Below are positions 39,496 through 54,157 of a stretch of 64,000 nt of DNA, one piece after another. Made by a program: the position numbers and the translations under genes. Numbering within the stretch: the first letter of the stretch is position 1; every line of letters starts with the position of its first letter. Source of the stretch: Rallus limicola. Taxonomy: Eukaryota; Chordata; Aves; Gruiformes; Rallidae. A model generated the notes under the pieces. It did not search any database. It had not been told where the DNA came from and was given only the letters and a program-made list of their open reading frames with translations. The stretch lies in the NCBI GenBank assembly GCA_022605955.1, contig JAKCOZ010000018.1, forward strand, positions 5,402,001-5,466,000, written 5' to 3'.

Positions 39496-42188
39496 CTAAA
39501 AGAAGGGTGGACACAAGAAGTCTCTGATAACCTTTGAGGTAATTCAAAGAAAATATGGCACAGAGCCCAGTGATTTTATGAAGCACAGTAACTTCTATTG
39601 ACCTAGGAGTGGTTTAGATTGTTTTAATCTGGCTCCAGCTTTAAACTCCACAGTTTCAAAGGAAGTGTGATAATGATCACTTCACTTCTGTCCTTTGAAG
39701 TTTCTTCACCTACTCTTGCTTGATACTCAGATCTCCCATTTAGTTTCCACAAACTCACAGAAATCATAGCTTATTAGTCTTTCTAATATTATTAGGACTA
39801 ACAAGCTAACTCTCACAGAGGAATTAAAAATAGAGGTGAATGTTGTAAAAATTACCATTTCCAGAAGACTGTGAAAAGGGAAAGCCACAATAGAAATTAA
39901 GTGTGTACATCAGCTGGAATGCATGAAAAGAAAAAAAAAACAACCAACAAACAGGAAAAAAAAAACACACTCACAGCATTGCTCTGCCTTTATCTCGTTT
40001 ACCTCTTTCATACACAGTAACAGGGCCAGCCTCTGAAAAAGCATGCTGGGAAATAAAAGTACAACTACCATGATAGGAAACTCAATAATTATCACTTCAG
40101 GAATAAGTGGGGTAATCAGAGCAAGAGAAACCTTATTTTTGCTGTGTTAGAATATGAACCTGAACCCTTTGTTACCCTTTAAAAACAAGCAGATTTCTTC
40201 CTTTTTACTACAGATCCTATACATGGGAGGGGAGAAAGAAATAGTACATACATGTAGGTGTACATGTATAATACAGTGAATCCATTGTCCTTGGCAGACA
40301 GAGAACAGCTTTGGGCTGTATGTGCAATCCCTTACACACTTTGGCAAAGGGAATGTAGCAAAACAACTGTATTTCATTGGTGAGAAAATTAGCTCTGTAT
40401 CCTGACAGCATTCTCAGAGGCCAGAGGCTGAAAACACTCCAAAGAAGGGGGAGGGAAGGGGGAGAGAGTAAAACAAAGTAGTTACAGCTGCTTCACACCC
40501 TGCAATGGGGTTATACTTGGAGCAAACCAAATTCAAAGATTAATCTTTCTATTTTGTACTGCCATCCTCCTGTAACACCAAAGAAAGCATAAAGCGTGTG
40601 TCACTACATCTTGCAGTAACCTCACCAGAGAAGAACCTAGTGGGTATTTAGGATATTAAGCTTATTGTAGCACACGAACTGCAGTTTAAATGACTGTTTT
40701 TCAGACCATTCATTTCATTTCGTTGCAATGCAAGAATGTGGTTCAGAAAAGGGAGAATGAATGGTATCCTTTAAGGAATATTTCAAGAAAACTGGTCTAC
40801 ATAACTGGAGTAGGTGAATTGTAAGTTCCTTCTGACAAGTGCAGGCTGCTACTTTAAGCCCAACTAGAGATACAACTTCAAAGTGACAATGCATCATCCC
40901 TGTAACCTATGGATTTACTTATTTATGCAGTCCATATATCTAGCTGTCCTAACACAGTTAAATCAAGAATGCTAATGAAGCCAAGGGATCTCTGGAGTCA
41001 GTCAATCCTCTTAATATATTTTCAGAGTTCCATTTTCTTCCAGCGTTAAAATTCCTGTTTATAGCGTAAATGCTATTAATTATGACAATTATGAGGTAAC
41101 ACACACATTCTTCCACCTTTAAATATATAAACAATCTTAATAATTTACCAAGTGGTGATGAGTGATGTTTAGCTTCTGGTACAAATTAGCTAATGGCATG
41201 CACAAGAAAATTATATTAACACAAGTTTGCAATTTAAACCCTTGCTCTCTAGTGTGAGGCTAGAGAATTTTATCTCTTCTCAAAAGAGGACTCTCAATAA
41301 CTTTTCCTAACTTCATTATTATCTGCTGAAATTATTGGTGTTTCTGAAGCGAAGAGATGGAAACAATGGTTTGAAGGGAAGTATCTGGTAACTGGTATAG
41401 GAGGTTTAATCAAAATGCTGCTATGTCAAACATAGTTAGAAAATAATAGAGTTGGCACCTGGACAACTTCTGGAACTTCATTTGAGGCTTTCCTGTTTCT
41501 GTAAACAGCAGAGCACTGGGATGAAACTCCAGCAGTGCTGCTTTCACTAGCTCATTTTCTATTCTTGTAACAATGCACCTTAATTCCAATTTGATGGGCA
41601 TTCCTGCCAGCAACACATTTTCATTTTCCTAAACCTCTGTCTGGGGACTTAGAGCTGATGGTGCTGTTTTAGGGCAAATTTCTTGCAGTCATTGCTACCT
41701 ATTCCCATCCAGACAGCCTTGCCAAGATGCACAGTTCATACTATGGCTCTGTCCTCACTGAGTCTGAATTAATCCTTTCCATTCAAGTTTTGCTGCTACA
41801 GCCTCAAACTATCTCCCCAAGAAACTTTATTATATCACCCATTCTATTAAGGTGACAAAATTAGCTTTACTTACTGGTAAATGCTGATTAAAGCTTCTGA
41901 GGGTTGAAAAGTTAGACAGGTATGGATTTTTAAATCATTAATTTCCATATTTATGCACTAGATAAACTCTAAATGTTACAGCACTCTTTAGGACCAAAAA
42001 AAGAAAATTTAAAATTTTATAAATGAAGATGAAACAAAGCTCAGAAGCTGCTTTGTAGCACTGTTTTATAATATAGGCTGAGTCTTCTGTAGCACATTAT
42101 TCTTCAGACCTCCTGCCTTCCACATTCCAATATCCTGATACTCTTCTATTCAGGTACTATTTCATCCTCAGAGTCCTCTTCCAATTAC
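39496..42188. other. Unique non-coding DNA
   Basis: No gene recognised. A-rich low complexity lies around 39928-39965. Confidence 0.55.
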
Positions 42189-42449
42189 TTGGATTTTATT
42201 TTCACACATTTCTATCAAGAATTGCATTTCTGTTCTTCCCTGCAATGCCTTCTGCATGTTTTCATTGTACTGATTTTCATTTCTGGAACATTACTATACC
42301 AGCAGTCCTCACATCCATTCTCCAGTGATTGTTACTACATTTCCCTAGTTTCTGCCCTCAGTGACAAGGGCGGCTTGGACAAACCCACAATCGTGGCTTT
42401 CAAGCTGGCCAAAGATCTAAGAGAAAGGGTAACATATCCTTCAAGGTAG
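42189..42449 (+). other. Open frame with locally coding-like sequence
   Basis: An 86-codon frame whose last third has more balanced codon use than the surroundings (SALSDKGGLDKPTIVAFKLA, then KDLRER). A splice-acceptor-like CCAG lies at about 42302 and a weak GTAACA donor follows AAAGG at about 42430. I do not recognise the peptide. It could be an exon, an old retrocopy remnant or chance; chance is most likely given the short length. Confidence 0.15.
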
Positions 42450-45400
42450 CCAGTCCAATGCCACTTGTGTCTTCTATAATAGCAACAATTATACTAGCCA
42501 CAATATAGTACAGAACATGTTCACAGGCGGAAAATCAGGAACAATATGCATATTCAGAGAGAATGCAGCAATCAAAGATCCTCCAAAAAGCAGGTGTAAA
42601 CAGAGGAGTGACATATTCTTGTCCTAGAACATGACATGACAATAACAGGTATCCTTACCCAGAAGTTCCCCCAGCACACTGACTCTGCAGAAAACACAAG
42701 GTTAACCAAATAACATACAAGACATCAAAAAAAACCCTCATTAGACTTTTGTAGCAGTGTCTAACTGATTCTGTCCTATGAACTAGAGTACACAAGAAAT
42801 AAGCTAAAGTTCAGGGCACTAGGTTTACTTTCCAAATAGATGAAGAAATGTTTCCTGATGTACTATTTTATCAATAACACCTTCAATATCAGTAGCTGTT
42901 AAAGTTTTCATTATAAGGTCTTCTAGAGAAAGCATGGTCTGTATAACTGTGAATGTGAAGACAGCCAGCAAGTGTGAGCTTGATGGGGCGTACACCCAAC
43001 AATCTCACTCTTACAATGCATTCCTGTGTTCCAATTTACTACTGGTCTCCAACAGTTTTGTCCTTGGAGGCATGATTTTCCATAGTTCCCACTGAGAAAC
43101 ATTTCAAAAAAGAAAAAAAAAAAATCAAACATATAAATATTTTACAGCTAAAGAGCAATAAAGAGCAATGCTGTGTTTCCCTGATATGTACTTTTGGCAC
43201 ACTGATTTTGAAAAGTAAGTTTCATTTTCCAGAGTTTAGCAACATGAAACACCATTAAATTGTCTGACAGTTCCCTCCACTAATCCTTTACTTAACTTTT
43301 ATTAGTGTTTTAAATCTTTATTTAACTTTGATATTTAATACATTTGATAATCTGCTGCATGCTAAATTTTTTCCTCTGATTATTTTCCTGGTAACATCTG
43401 TGCTCAGTAAATTGGAATTCTCTAAATAGGGTAACATTATATTAATAAGCCAACATCTTTTGGTCCTGATGTTTAATTCATTGTTTTTATTAGTATATTT
43501 CCAGAAGAAGATTTAATTTGTACATATTAAGCACACCAACCACATGGCCTCACACTCAGGATGCGTTTCATTAAGCGTAATCCATAGTAATGAATCTTTT
43601 CAAATCTATAATACAAAACACTCCTCCCTCCCTTTCATGCCACCTCACATGCTTCTTGAGAAACTAAACCGAATTTATTAGGAAGGAAGCTAAAAATTCC
43701 CATTCTGGTATGAGGTATCGATATTCACTATATATAAATTTTCATTCATCCCAGGCATTGCCATTATTCCTCCAGCAAGACTGGGGATAAAGGTGGCTAA
43801 AGGAATGCTCCCTTCCTCAGCTTCAATATCTGCCAATTGCTGCAGTATTTGTTAACAGACCTGACACTGTGGTGTGAAGTTCTTTCTCAGGGGACCAACT
43901 CTACCTTCATACTATTAATTATCTCGTTATTTCCTACATATCATGCAGCTGTAAAGGAGGTGTAGTCTTAAGATAATTAAAAAAATGATCTTTTAGGAGA
44001 AATGTAATTTCTGACAAAGACACACATCTTGGAATAAAATAAATTAATCATCTGTTTACTTACAGCACATGTTTAGCATTTCCAGGGCTTGTGTATCAAG
44101 TCTTGATTACAGGATTATCAGAGCCTGTTTTTAGCTAATCTGCTTTTAATGAAGGCATGCTTGCCAGCCTGGTGTCCCCATCTCCGTAAGTTTTACTTCA
44201 CAAATGTTAACTTTATTTTCTGCCAAACTGAAAAACAGCCCATAAAACCAAAGAAAAGTAGTAAAAGTATTTTTTAAGTCCTAATATAAAGCTTTAATTA
44301 AGGAAAGCATTTAAGCAAGTGCCTGATTTTATGCCAAGGCTTAAGCACATGTGAAATTAGTCTTAAACATTATGGTGAATTGGACTCCATGTATCATTAA
44401 CAGTTTGAATTGAATTGCAACAAAATAGTTGTCTCTGTTATACAACTTTTCTCTTCAGTAAGTCATCAATTTCTAAGCCAGGGACAAAATAAACAGTCAA
44501 GGCAAACGATCATGATAATAAAAAGCATGCTTGTGCCCACAGATGGGATAACCGGTGTACTATTCTCTGCCATAAAACGCCACTGGAGTAAGAACTCCTC
44601 AGGGAATTCCTGAAAGCCACAGGAAGCAAAATTCTGAAAAGCCCGAAAAAACTTCTGGTGCTACCTCAACAATGCAGTAAGCAAAAAGAGGTGATGTTGA
44701 GTAGCCTTTGCTCATCTCTTGCTCAAAAAACAGTCCTGTGCCAGCCCAGACCTCAGGGAAAGTCTGCTTTAACATATGTCATACAATGTTATGTGTGAAT
44801 CTAGGAAAGGCAAAGAAAAATCCTCTTGTAAAAGCAGGAGTTTGGTTGTACACAGGCTTCTAAGACTGACTGGTTGGATTAAAGGGCTATTATGGACCAG
44901 ACTGCAAATGTGGTTTTGAGAAAAAGAGGCTGTTTAACGTAGAGTCTAGTAACTATTTTGAAAGCAGCCGCCATGCACTGGGATGATCTCTAACCTTTCA
45001 AAGTTAATTTCTGAATTAATGTTTAAATGTTTATACTGCACCTTCAAATCACCTAAAAGTTTGGTGGAACCCTTCAAACTCACTTGGAAGCTTGCCATGA
45101 GATCCTGTAGAAAATTACTGGTGCCTGGAGGCCTCACCTAAAAGGGTCTGGATCAAGCAGAATAAAAATCAGAAGCATTTGAGGATGTTGTTCTGATGGG
45201 TGTCCCAGCTTGCTCAGGAGCTAAAGCTAATCTCAGTTCTAAAGACTTCAGTTTTAATTTTAACTCATGCTTCAATTCGGGACCAGAGCAAACACCAGGA
45301 CATGTACTGACTGTGCTACTAACTCCATCTTACTTCTGCAAAGGGGTAACCTCTGTGAAAAAATTGTATTTTCTTTCCTTTATATCAGTTTTCTCTGTGA

Positions 45401-45929
45401 CATCACTGCTTCCATTTTCAATGGCACAACGGCAAAGGAAATAGGGGGAGATTTATTGATATGCAAAAGACTGTAAGCCAAGGAAGCACATTTATGAAAG
45501 TAAACTCCACAAAATGGCTAACCCTTCCTGTGACTAATGAAACCAGAGTCATCAGTCAATGTCAAACATCTAGCAATAATTCAAGATACAAATTCATGTG
45601 ATTGGATTAAAACAGTTAACAGACCTTTGCCTTCATACATAAGAATAAAATTAGCAAGTGTACTTATTAATTCATAGAGGAAGCACTTAGGCTTAAGTGG
45701 CATATGGCTGTGCCAAAATATAGCAGATCTGATGACCTGACCTATGATTAAAATGATGAGCTACATTCGTTTACACTCACTTTTTTTAATGATAAATCTT
45801 TTTATCCCTTTGTTACAAAGACAAGGGGTTAGCTCATGTACTCAGACACTGAACAGTATTATCTCATCTGGAGGATGAAGCAAAGATGTAAGATATGGAT
45901 TTATTTTTATTTTTTTTTTACATTTAAGT
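42450..45929. other. Unique non-coding DNA
   Basis: No gene or transposon recognised. The stretches 43440-43600 and 44100-44220 have mixed composition and homeodomain-type TAAT cores, and might include regulatory sequence. Confidence 0.5.
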
Positions 45930-46230
45930 GTCAAGTTACATAAGCAAACTATTTACAGTGAACTCTGTCTGGTAATTCATACAGGTGCATATTTTACAGA
46001 GCAATTGGGTTTCACCAGCTTCCTCAGTTTCGGCGGCAGAAAGTACAAGAAAACTTATCAAAGCGACAATGCCGTTCTTTCTATTAAATGCAGCAGAACA
46101 TGAGCTTATTTGTGCAGACACAATTCCTCAGCATATCATTTAAATAAAGAGCCTCCAGGTGACTCTCTGTGTAAATGACCTCTGCTTCACATGCTGGCTT
46201 TGCTACAGTGTAAATGCTGCTGGTAAGACA
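45930..46230. promoter_or_regulatory. Candidate conserved non-coding element
   Basis: Non-repetitive sequence of balanced composition with clustered CpG (TTTCGGCGGCAG, AAGCGACAATGCCG) in a CpG-poor background. It is followed by TTAAATGCAG and octamer-like cores. Overlapping open frames on both strands are not convincing as coding. The assignment rests on composition only. Confidence 0.22.
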
Positions 46231-49200
46231 CTGTGGATAACAAGAGGGAGCTAACTCACAAAGCCTGGTGTAGAAGGGGGAGTAGGTGGGGAGTTGCCAG
46301 TATCCAAGAAGCATCTCGACCAGCGCTGCTGTGCAGCACAGACCATGGGGGAATACCCTCAATTGCAGGTGCACTCTTTCGTGCACAGACAACCCCTGAT
46401 GAAGGCAAATGTGCTCAGGGGCCTCTGCCTGACCAGCCCTCCCAGGGAACAGGCTTCTGACCACTTGATCTTGCTGTCTCCTAGCACAGCTTCCCTTTGC
46501 AGCACTCCAGGGAAAATGGAATAAATCTCATTAGATCAGCTTTACTAGGGGAAAATACTGAGGCCTTATAAACAAACCAACCAACTCATCAAAAAAATCA
46601 ACATCTGAAGTGTCAGAACATCTAATTAAAGCCAAGTAATTAATTCTACTGTGACAGACAGCCACTGACACTATCTGTACTGCACTGTATTAATTCTGCA
46701 CATGGCACATGCATACACATGACTTATGTACATCCTGTAAAGCATGCTTTCTTGTGCAGGCCCTATTCCTTTTTTCTCCCAAGCAGGATAACCAAGAGTG
46801 AGAATGGATGATGCTTATGAATAAAATCTCTACAGCTTCAAATAGCATTTAACTATGTAAATCATACACCTCATTTCAATGTTAACCGCTGCCTGTGAGG
46901 ACAAATATAATCAGCTATGGGCTTCCTCTATGATTTGTTTCTTAAATAAAAGTGCATGCAATGTATGCGAAAACTACTGATTGGCTTAGCCTCTCTTAGC
47001 CGTGGCCTTTCAAAAAAAGACCCAGTCCCTTTGTCCATCTCAGTAAGCCAGGCCACCTCAAATGGAGAAGCAGTCCTGCTGAAAAGGCAGGAAAAGCAGA
47101 GGGGCAAGAACCAAAAAGGGGGTCAGGGAGAGGGCAAGGAGAGTGGAAGCAGGGAGACTCGAGGGACACTCTAGGATAAGAGCTGCAGCAAAGAAGCCCC
47201 CATAATGACAGCTGCCTGCTATGCAGTGCTCACCATCAGCAAGGGAAACCACCAGAGCAACAGAACACCACAGCCTCGGGTTTTGAAGCATGAGGGAAGT
47301 GCCAAGAATAAAACAAACTCAGTTGGGGGAATGACGAGATTATGAAGGCTGGTCTAAAGCACCACAAGGGAAGGAACTTCTCATAAGAAACAATTTTTAC
47401 TGAAGAATTTCCTCAAGCATTTTCACTTTTGATGAAATAAATCCAAATTGCATTAAAAATTATATTTCAATAATCTCACATTTTGGGAAAAAAACCCCAA
47501 AACCTTCTATGTACTTCAAATCGATTTAAATTAATTTTTAAAAGTAAAAACATAAACTCTCCTTCTTACTAACACAGAGATAGTGAAATGCACAGGATTG
47601 CATGCCTTTAATGTGATGCATAGGCTTTGTTCTGGCAGCTTGCACAGGAATTAAATATCACTGAAAGAAGCTAACATTCCTGCATATGCTAACAAGATAC
47701 ATGAATGGTGGGGGAAGCTTTGCCTTTACAAGATAACAGAATCTGGACCCGTTGAGGGGGACAGGCAGCACACTGCAACGTCAGAGGCATTACTGGCACT
47801 GGAAGCACCCACGCTCTCCTTTGCCAACACTTCTCAACTCTGGCTTGGAATGGAGCATCCATAATGTGAGATAATCATTCAACTACCCCATCTTTTTACC
47901 CTGTAGAAAAATCCAATAAAAGGTATCCATTAATTTTCAGTTATGGTGCTTTTCTGTTATGTCAGTATTTGATTCCTTCCAATGCCTTGACTCCAGCCAC
48001 ATTTTCCAGATTGGTTCTCAGAACAATGAAAAAAAACCTGTTAATATCTGATGGATAATAAATCCAGAAATAAAAACAACCTCAGCTAAAATCCAACTAA
48101 GGTAAGCAAATTACCTAGTGATAATGAAGGCTCTTGATGCTTATTTCTTGATGGGCAACATGCATCTCTTTCAGTAAGGAAAAAAAATTATTCTATACAG
48201 TAACTGAAATGCTTTTTGCAATCCCATGTCCTTTTAATTTTGCCTCCAAATAGCATATCCTCAGATTAGAATGCCAAACTCTGTCAGTAATTTAACATTT
48301 AATGCATGTCAAATGTATAACTTTTTGCCACTGAACCAAAACTTTGCAATAGAAATAAGTTTTGCTCTTTAGGCTTTTATTTAACAAATGAATAATTGCA
48401 TTTAAAAACTCAGAGTTGTTAAGAGATGTACATAGGAAAGTAGATGATTTAAGTGTTTTAGTCACTTACTGCTAATGCTGAAGATACTACTAAGTCATGG
48501 GTTTACCAAAGACCCAGTTATATCCCAAATGTGAAACAACCTTCAAAGAAACCTTTTCCCTTCAACAACTTCAGCAACAAATGGTCAAATACAGAAATTT
48601 CTAGCACCTTCATTGCTAAAACTTTTAGAACACAAAGATGCTTACAGATTCAAGCCCAATGTAATGGCTTAAAGATTACTTACAGATCACAGTTTCATTT
48701 CAAATTAATTTCCATATACAATCAGTTTAAATTTTCCTAAAGTTGCCATACGTTTTGCAATATGCTACATTATTCTTACTGTAAAATGTTAGTTCAGCTT
48801 GCTGTGGCATACATTAGACCCTGATAACTGTTAGTGATATTTAAAACTGTAAATGATAACCAGTGACCTATAACTGTAGTATGACAAACACTTAAGCTTC
48901 ATATCTAACAGCTGCTAATAGCTAACCTGGAGTTAGGCAGATCAATGGGTTGCATAAGTGTAACTGAGAGGAGAAAACGAAAGCACTAACTAGGAATTAA
49001 GCACAGAGAGGAAGAAATTACTGCCAAGTTGCCCTGTTGACAAGTAATTTCATACTGGTTCATAATAGTCTTTGTTATGTTTTCCCTTGAAATACCTATT
49101 CTTTATCAGATATGGTTTAGCTGGATCACTGGTATACAAAATTTTTTTTCCCTTCACCTGTAAGTACACCAGAAATTCCACTGTGTCAGCACATACAGTC

Positions 49201-52200
49201 TTGCTGTGATCCCAACACTGGATCAGGAATATGGTTCATCTGTCTCTTTCTGAGATGCAGTTGAGAGTTTCTTTACTTGTGTTAATACTAATAGTTAGCA
49301 CAAGTTAATGCTAGATGTGTTTTAATGTTCAATGAAGAATTAATAGAATTTCAGTCAAGTTAGTTTTGAAGACAAGTATAACCATAAAATCCTGTTCATT
49401 TATGGGATCATGAGAAGATTCTCATTCCAATCTAACCAGCCATCCAGTATATAAACCCTTCCAAGCTTAGCACTGGCATAGACAGACAGTTCATTAACAG
49501 GAGCTACTGGAGCAGATCTTGACCAATCACATTGGGAAGCCATCCCTCATTAGTTTCATAATTACACTGTGCATGTCCCACACACCACATATAATGTTTT
49601 TGAGCTATTAAAATATAGCTTTCATTTTCTGAAAGGCTAACCACATTAAATCACAGAAGCCAGGAGTAGCTCTCCCTTAAACAAACCATAATTCACACTA
49701 GACATTTAAACTATTTTCTGAATGACACAATCTAGCAAGGTGCAGTACTGCTGATCTTCAGAAGCTGCTTGTTCTTCAGAGATCAGATTTTAATTATGAA
49801 GAAAATGTCAGTTGTGATGAATAAGCTGGTAAATGAAATAACTATCTTTTGCTTTGCATGTGATATTCTAGGCACCATTATTCTCACCATCCCTTGAAAA
49901 AAGCTGGAAATACTCTTTAAATCAAAGTTACTTAGACTCTGTATGACCAATGGACTCACTGAGTACATTTCACAGACAAAACACATTTATGATGCAACCC
50001 TGTACACGCTTCATTCTGTTAACAAGACAGCACAGAATTCTGCCTTGAAGGACTGTTAACCTAAATACATTGTGATTTTTCTCAGTGAAAAACAAAACAA
50101 ACATGCAGGACAATGTGGGTCACACTTCTAATGAAATGACCACCACAGATCCAAGAGCCATCTAGAACAAGACAGGTCCAGCTGCAGCATTCAAAAGCCA
50201 ATGTCTTGCATGCTTCCACACAAAATCACACGCACAGATGCTCTTTCCAGCACCTATTCTGACAACTTTGTTTCCCCAGTAACTCAAAAGTATTTCTGTA
50301 TTAACAACACTTCATCCTTTTGATCATATTACCCATAGAAATTCTAAGTATAATTTTGACTACTGCTTTTCTAGCTACCACTACATAGAAATAACACTAG
50401 CAACAAGGCAAGAAGGCTTCTTCTTCAAATGCAGATGTACAGGTAAGCTACAGTGTATGTAATTAGATATATACAGCATGTAATTGAACTGAGACTGTCA
50501 GTGTATCCCCATCAGCACCTTCCTGCAGAAGAATGAAGCAATGGAAAATGGAACCAAGGCTTGATGTAGTGGCTTCTGAGTACATCTGAGGCTACTAAAG
50601 GCATATCACGTGATTATTATAAAGACTACATGTTTACACCACTGTTGTGACAGGTTATTCTGAGGAAAGCATCATCCTAAACATTTAGCTACACCATGAA
50701 ATGTATGCACTAATTAGTTTGTACTGTAGATGGCATCTAAAATTGTACACAACTGGAAAGTTTGTATTTACAGTATTTAAAATTTAAGAAAAAACGCTTT
50801 TTTTTAAATCATAAAACTCCTGTACATTTAAATTTTCACTAGTGCATAAACCTCATCTACAACAGTATTACTTGTGCAATATTCCATGTCCTGCCACACA
50901 CTCCTGAAGCTGTCTGTAAGCTGTACCCCAATGAATTACAGTATTAACTTTGACTGTCTGTCCATCATATCTATTCTCTCTGTGAAGCAGAACAATGCAT
51001 CATTTCTTAATAGTTTTTATGTTAATGGCATGATAAAGAAGCCTGCAGAGGTATACTATGATTCTTGTCTGTTACTGCAACCCAAACTTACAATTTCATG
51101 CTTCCTTGGCCCAAATGAGACAAAAGCATTATACATAAAAATATATAAATGCAGCCACTACACTGTCTTTTAAGAGCACCTCAAGATTCTGTAGAAATCC
51201 AAAGATAAGAATCTTAATTGCAAATGCCAGACACATTTCCTCAATCAAAGTAAAGACATCACCTTTGTCACGTTTTCTATTTACCTCTACCAAATTACAA
51301 GTGCACCCAGTCCAATTTGAAGCTACAACTGATTTACATTCAAAAGAGCCTAGTAGAAGATTATTTCAGTTAGATTTTCCTTCCTTGACTTCCCTTCTTG
51401 GCTAATCCAAACTTGTACTCCCCAGACTCTTTCACAAAAATAATAATAAAAAAAAGCCCAAACCTTTCACATTCACTTCAAAATCACCACTTCCACACCA
51501 CTTAGTTGGGTTTTTTTAATACTGTGAAAATACTTGGGGACTACACTGTAATATGGAAGACTTCCCTTTAAGAACAATGAAGATGAATTATTGAATCCCT
51601 TACTACTCCCCAACTGTAAAATGTCATCAGCAATTCTTATAAGATCACCAGCTGTTGAAAACGGCTTGACTTTCTAGGCTGACCTTTAGCATTTGTAGTT
51701 TGCAAGAAGAACTCGGTACTTTTACATCCGCTTAGAGCAGATCAAAATGAAAATGAGACTAACACTAAAAATGACCTCAGATAAATTTATAAGCATGTGT
51801 GCACATGTGTATAGGTGCCAATAAGCACTCACCTGTTCATAATACTCACTCGAGGCTTCCAGTGAATACTTTACTATCTCCTCTGTAATTTTAATTAAAT
51901 GTTAAAACCAGGAGAAAGTCTGTAACAGCCTATATGCGAATGTGACATTTCAAGTGATTGGTTTTTAACAAAGAACAGCATCAGGTAGATGACAGGAAAA
52001 AGGTTGATGGTACCCGGTATGAAGTAGACCAGGATGAAAGAAAGGTAACACAATAAATTGGTCGTGTGCAAGGGCTGTTGGCAGCCAACATTCTCCAGTT
52101 TTCACAGAGCACAGTGCTCACTCAACATTCATTAAGTAATTTGGTTTCATAAATGGCATGGCTATGTCGTGCTTGTAGCTGAAGATCTGGTTCAGTTCAA

Positions 52201-54135
52201 GGCTGGAGACATTTATTACCTTGTCGTCACCAATTTGTTGGTTTGCTTGCTGAAACTAAGTGAAACTTTGACAACCTTATTATGAAATTCCTGTAAGAAG
52301 ACGACAGGTCTTGACGACCAAACAGGTCTCATTAAAGCAAACAATAAGATGACAATAGTGCTCCAGTGATGCTTCATCTTTCAGCTGAAGTCCTTTAAAC
52401 ACCTCACATAGGTGGTGTAGAAACCAAAACCTACATAAGGTGTATTGAAAAATATTTATTTTGTTCACATGCTGTGTCTTCCCTATAAAAAAAATATATA
52501 TGACACCATTTATATGAGATACTAGATACCCTATGCAATGAGAATTTGAGCTGATTTTTATTACATCCACTCATTATTTGTAAGTAACTGAGGTGTTTGC
52601 TTTATATTTATGCCTATTCCTGAAACATATCGAGCATTAAAAAATCCCCTCTAACTTTTAATGGTATAGGAAGTTCTTCTCACAAACTGAGTGATATCTT
52701 CCACAGTAGAAGATAAGTTGTCAGAGAGTAGAGTAGACTTTGTTACTATAACCATCTTGTGGTGTCAGTTTGTGAATACCAAATGGGGCTCCACAGAAAT
52801 GAGGATTAACTCCTTAATGGGATACTTTGGTATGAAACTTACTAGACCTGACAAAGATAATGCTGCAGTCCAGAGCTGCCAGAACCAAATGCTAGATCTG
52901 AAAACAATACAACTCATGGAGTAAAAAAGTTAAAGCAAATCAGCCAGTTTCAAAACCCACCTAATGTAACAGAAAGAGACCCTTCTTTTACTACAGTCTT
53001 GCTAAGACATTTCTAAAAGCTTTAAGCAAATATCCTTAAATAAAGCTTTGCAGCAAGAAAACATTCTACATGCAAGCTATCCCTGATCTAAAGCTGCAAG
53101 GTAGAGAGATTATACACAGGCTTATAAATCACTGAAGGAAGAGATTAGATTAAACTTTTTGGTGTTAGCGATAGGTCATTCTTCACTTGCAGGATAAGAA
53201 ATAAAACAGAACACACTGAATGTAAATAGCATTAAACCAACAATTAGATATCAGTTACCAGCTATTAGGGAAATCCTAACTTTCCTTTCTGAAAGAAGAA
53301 AGAAAAATGATGTTGATATTATGAATATATCCATTACCACCTCACACATTACAAAAATTGTTATACCCATGTAATATAGAGCAAGCACATAGTATGTTCC
53401 TCCTACTTAAAAGCTAGAAACAAAACAATCTGTTTCATCCTTTCACTTTTTAATTAATTTCTTACATCACATCCTCAGTTTCAAATATGGCAAAATTTAT
53501 TCTACATAAATTAAGACCTATCCATTCTTGAATTAACCTGTGTTGCCATCCTGTTGGGAGTCATTTTGTTTGAACATCTGGACTATCCACACATTTTCTA
53601 CTGAAAATAAATCATAATTTATCAGTAATGAGTATTGAAAGAGGATGGATGAAAATCGGACTGCATATGCCTAGTATGTTATAAGAAAATATTATATAAA
53701 AGTTGGGTTTGGAAAATTTATGGAATACACTTAAAATGAGATTTTTATCTGGGTCTGTAGCAAGGTATTTTATAGTTTCATAGTTCAACTGGGTCTGTAT
53801 GTATTAAAAGTTTGATACTACAGTGTCATCTGTATATAATATTTAATTATTAACACATCCATTTAGAAAAAAAAAGTTATGCATATCTGAGTAAGAAGAA
53901 TTTTGGTGATTTTTATTCTACTAATAATATAAAGCTTTATTTATATTGGTCTGATTACAGGAAAGGAAATGGGGAAAATTACAGGAGTTCCATAAGTTGT
54001 TATACAACCTGGACACTTCATTCCATCTCCCTGGATTGCTAATCTGAAGTGAAGGTTTTCCATTACCCAGCAATGAGTTTTCTTACAATCTTTTTAATAA
54101 TCATTACTATCACATCTACATATTGAACAAGTTGA
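46231..54135. other. Unique non-coding DNA
   Basis: No gene or transposon recognised in this long stretch. A purine-rich region lies at 47080-47165. POU-type cores (TTGCATG, TGCATATGCTAA) cluster at 47598-47693. Open frames are all below 100 codons apart from one of 126 codons at its left edge (46084-46464, minus), which has no domain. Confidence 0.5.
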
Positions 54136-54157
54136 TTTTTTTTTTTTCCAGGTAAGT
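54136..54157 (+). other. Recursive-splice-like site
   Basis: Twelve T, then CC, then AG (54150-54151), is immediately followed by GTAAGT (54152-54157). This is a full acceptor fused to a full consensus donor with no exon between them, the form of a recursive splicing ratchet point. A further donor-like GTAAGA at 54225 would define a 73-base RS-exon (54152-54224). If real, it places the window inside a long intron transcribed on the + strand. Confidence 0.35.

Noticed and set aside
46084..46464. 126-codon minus-strand frame
   Set aside because: No domain; overlapping + strand frames of 75-76 codons are equally open.
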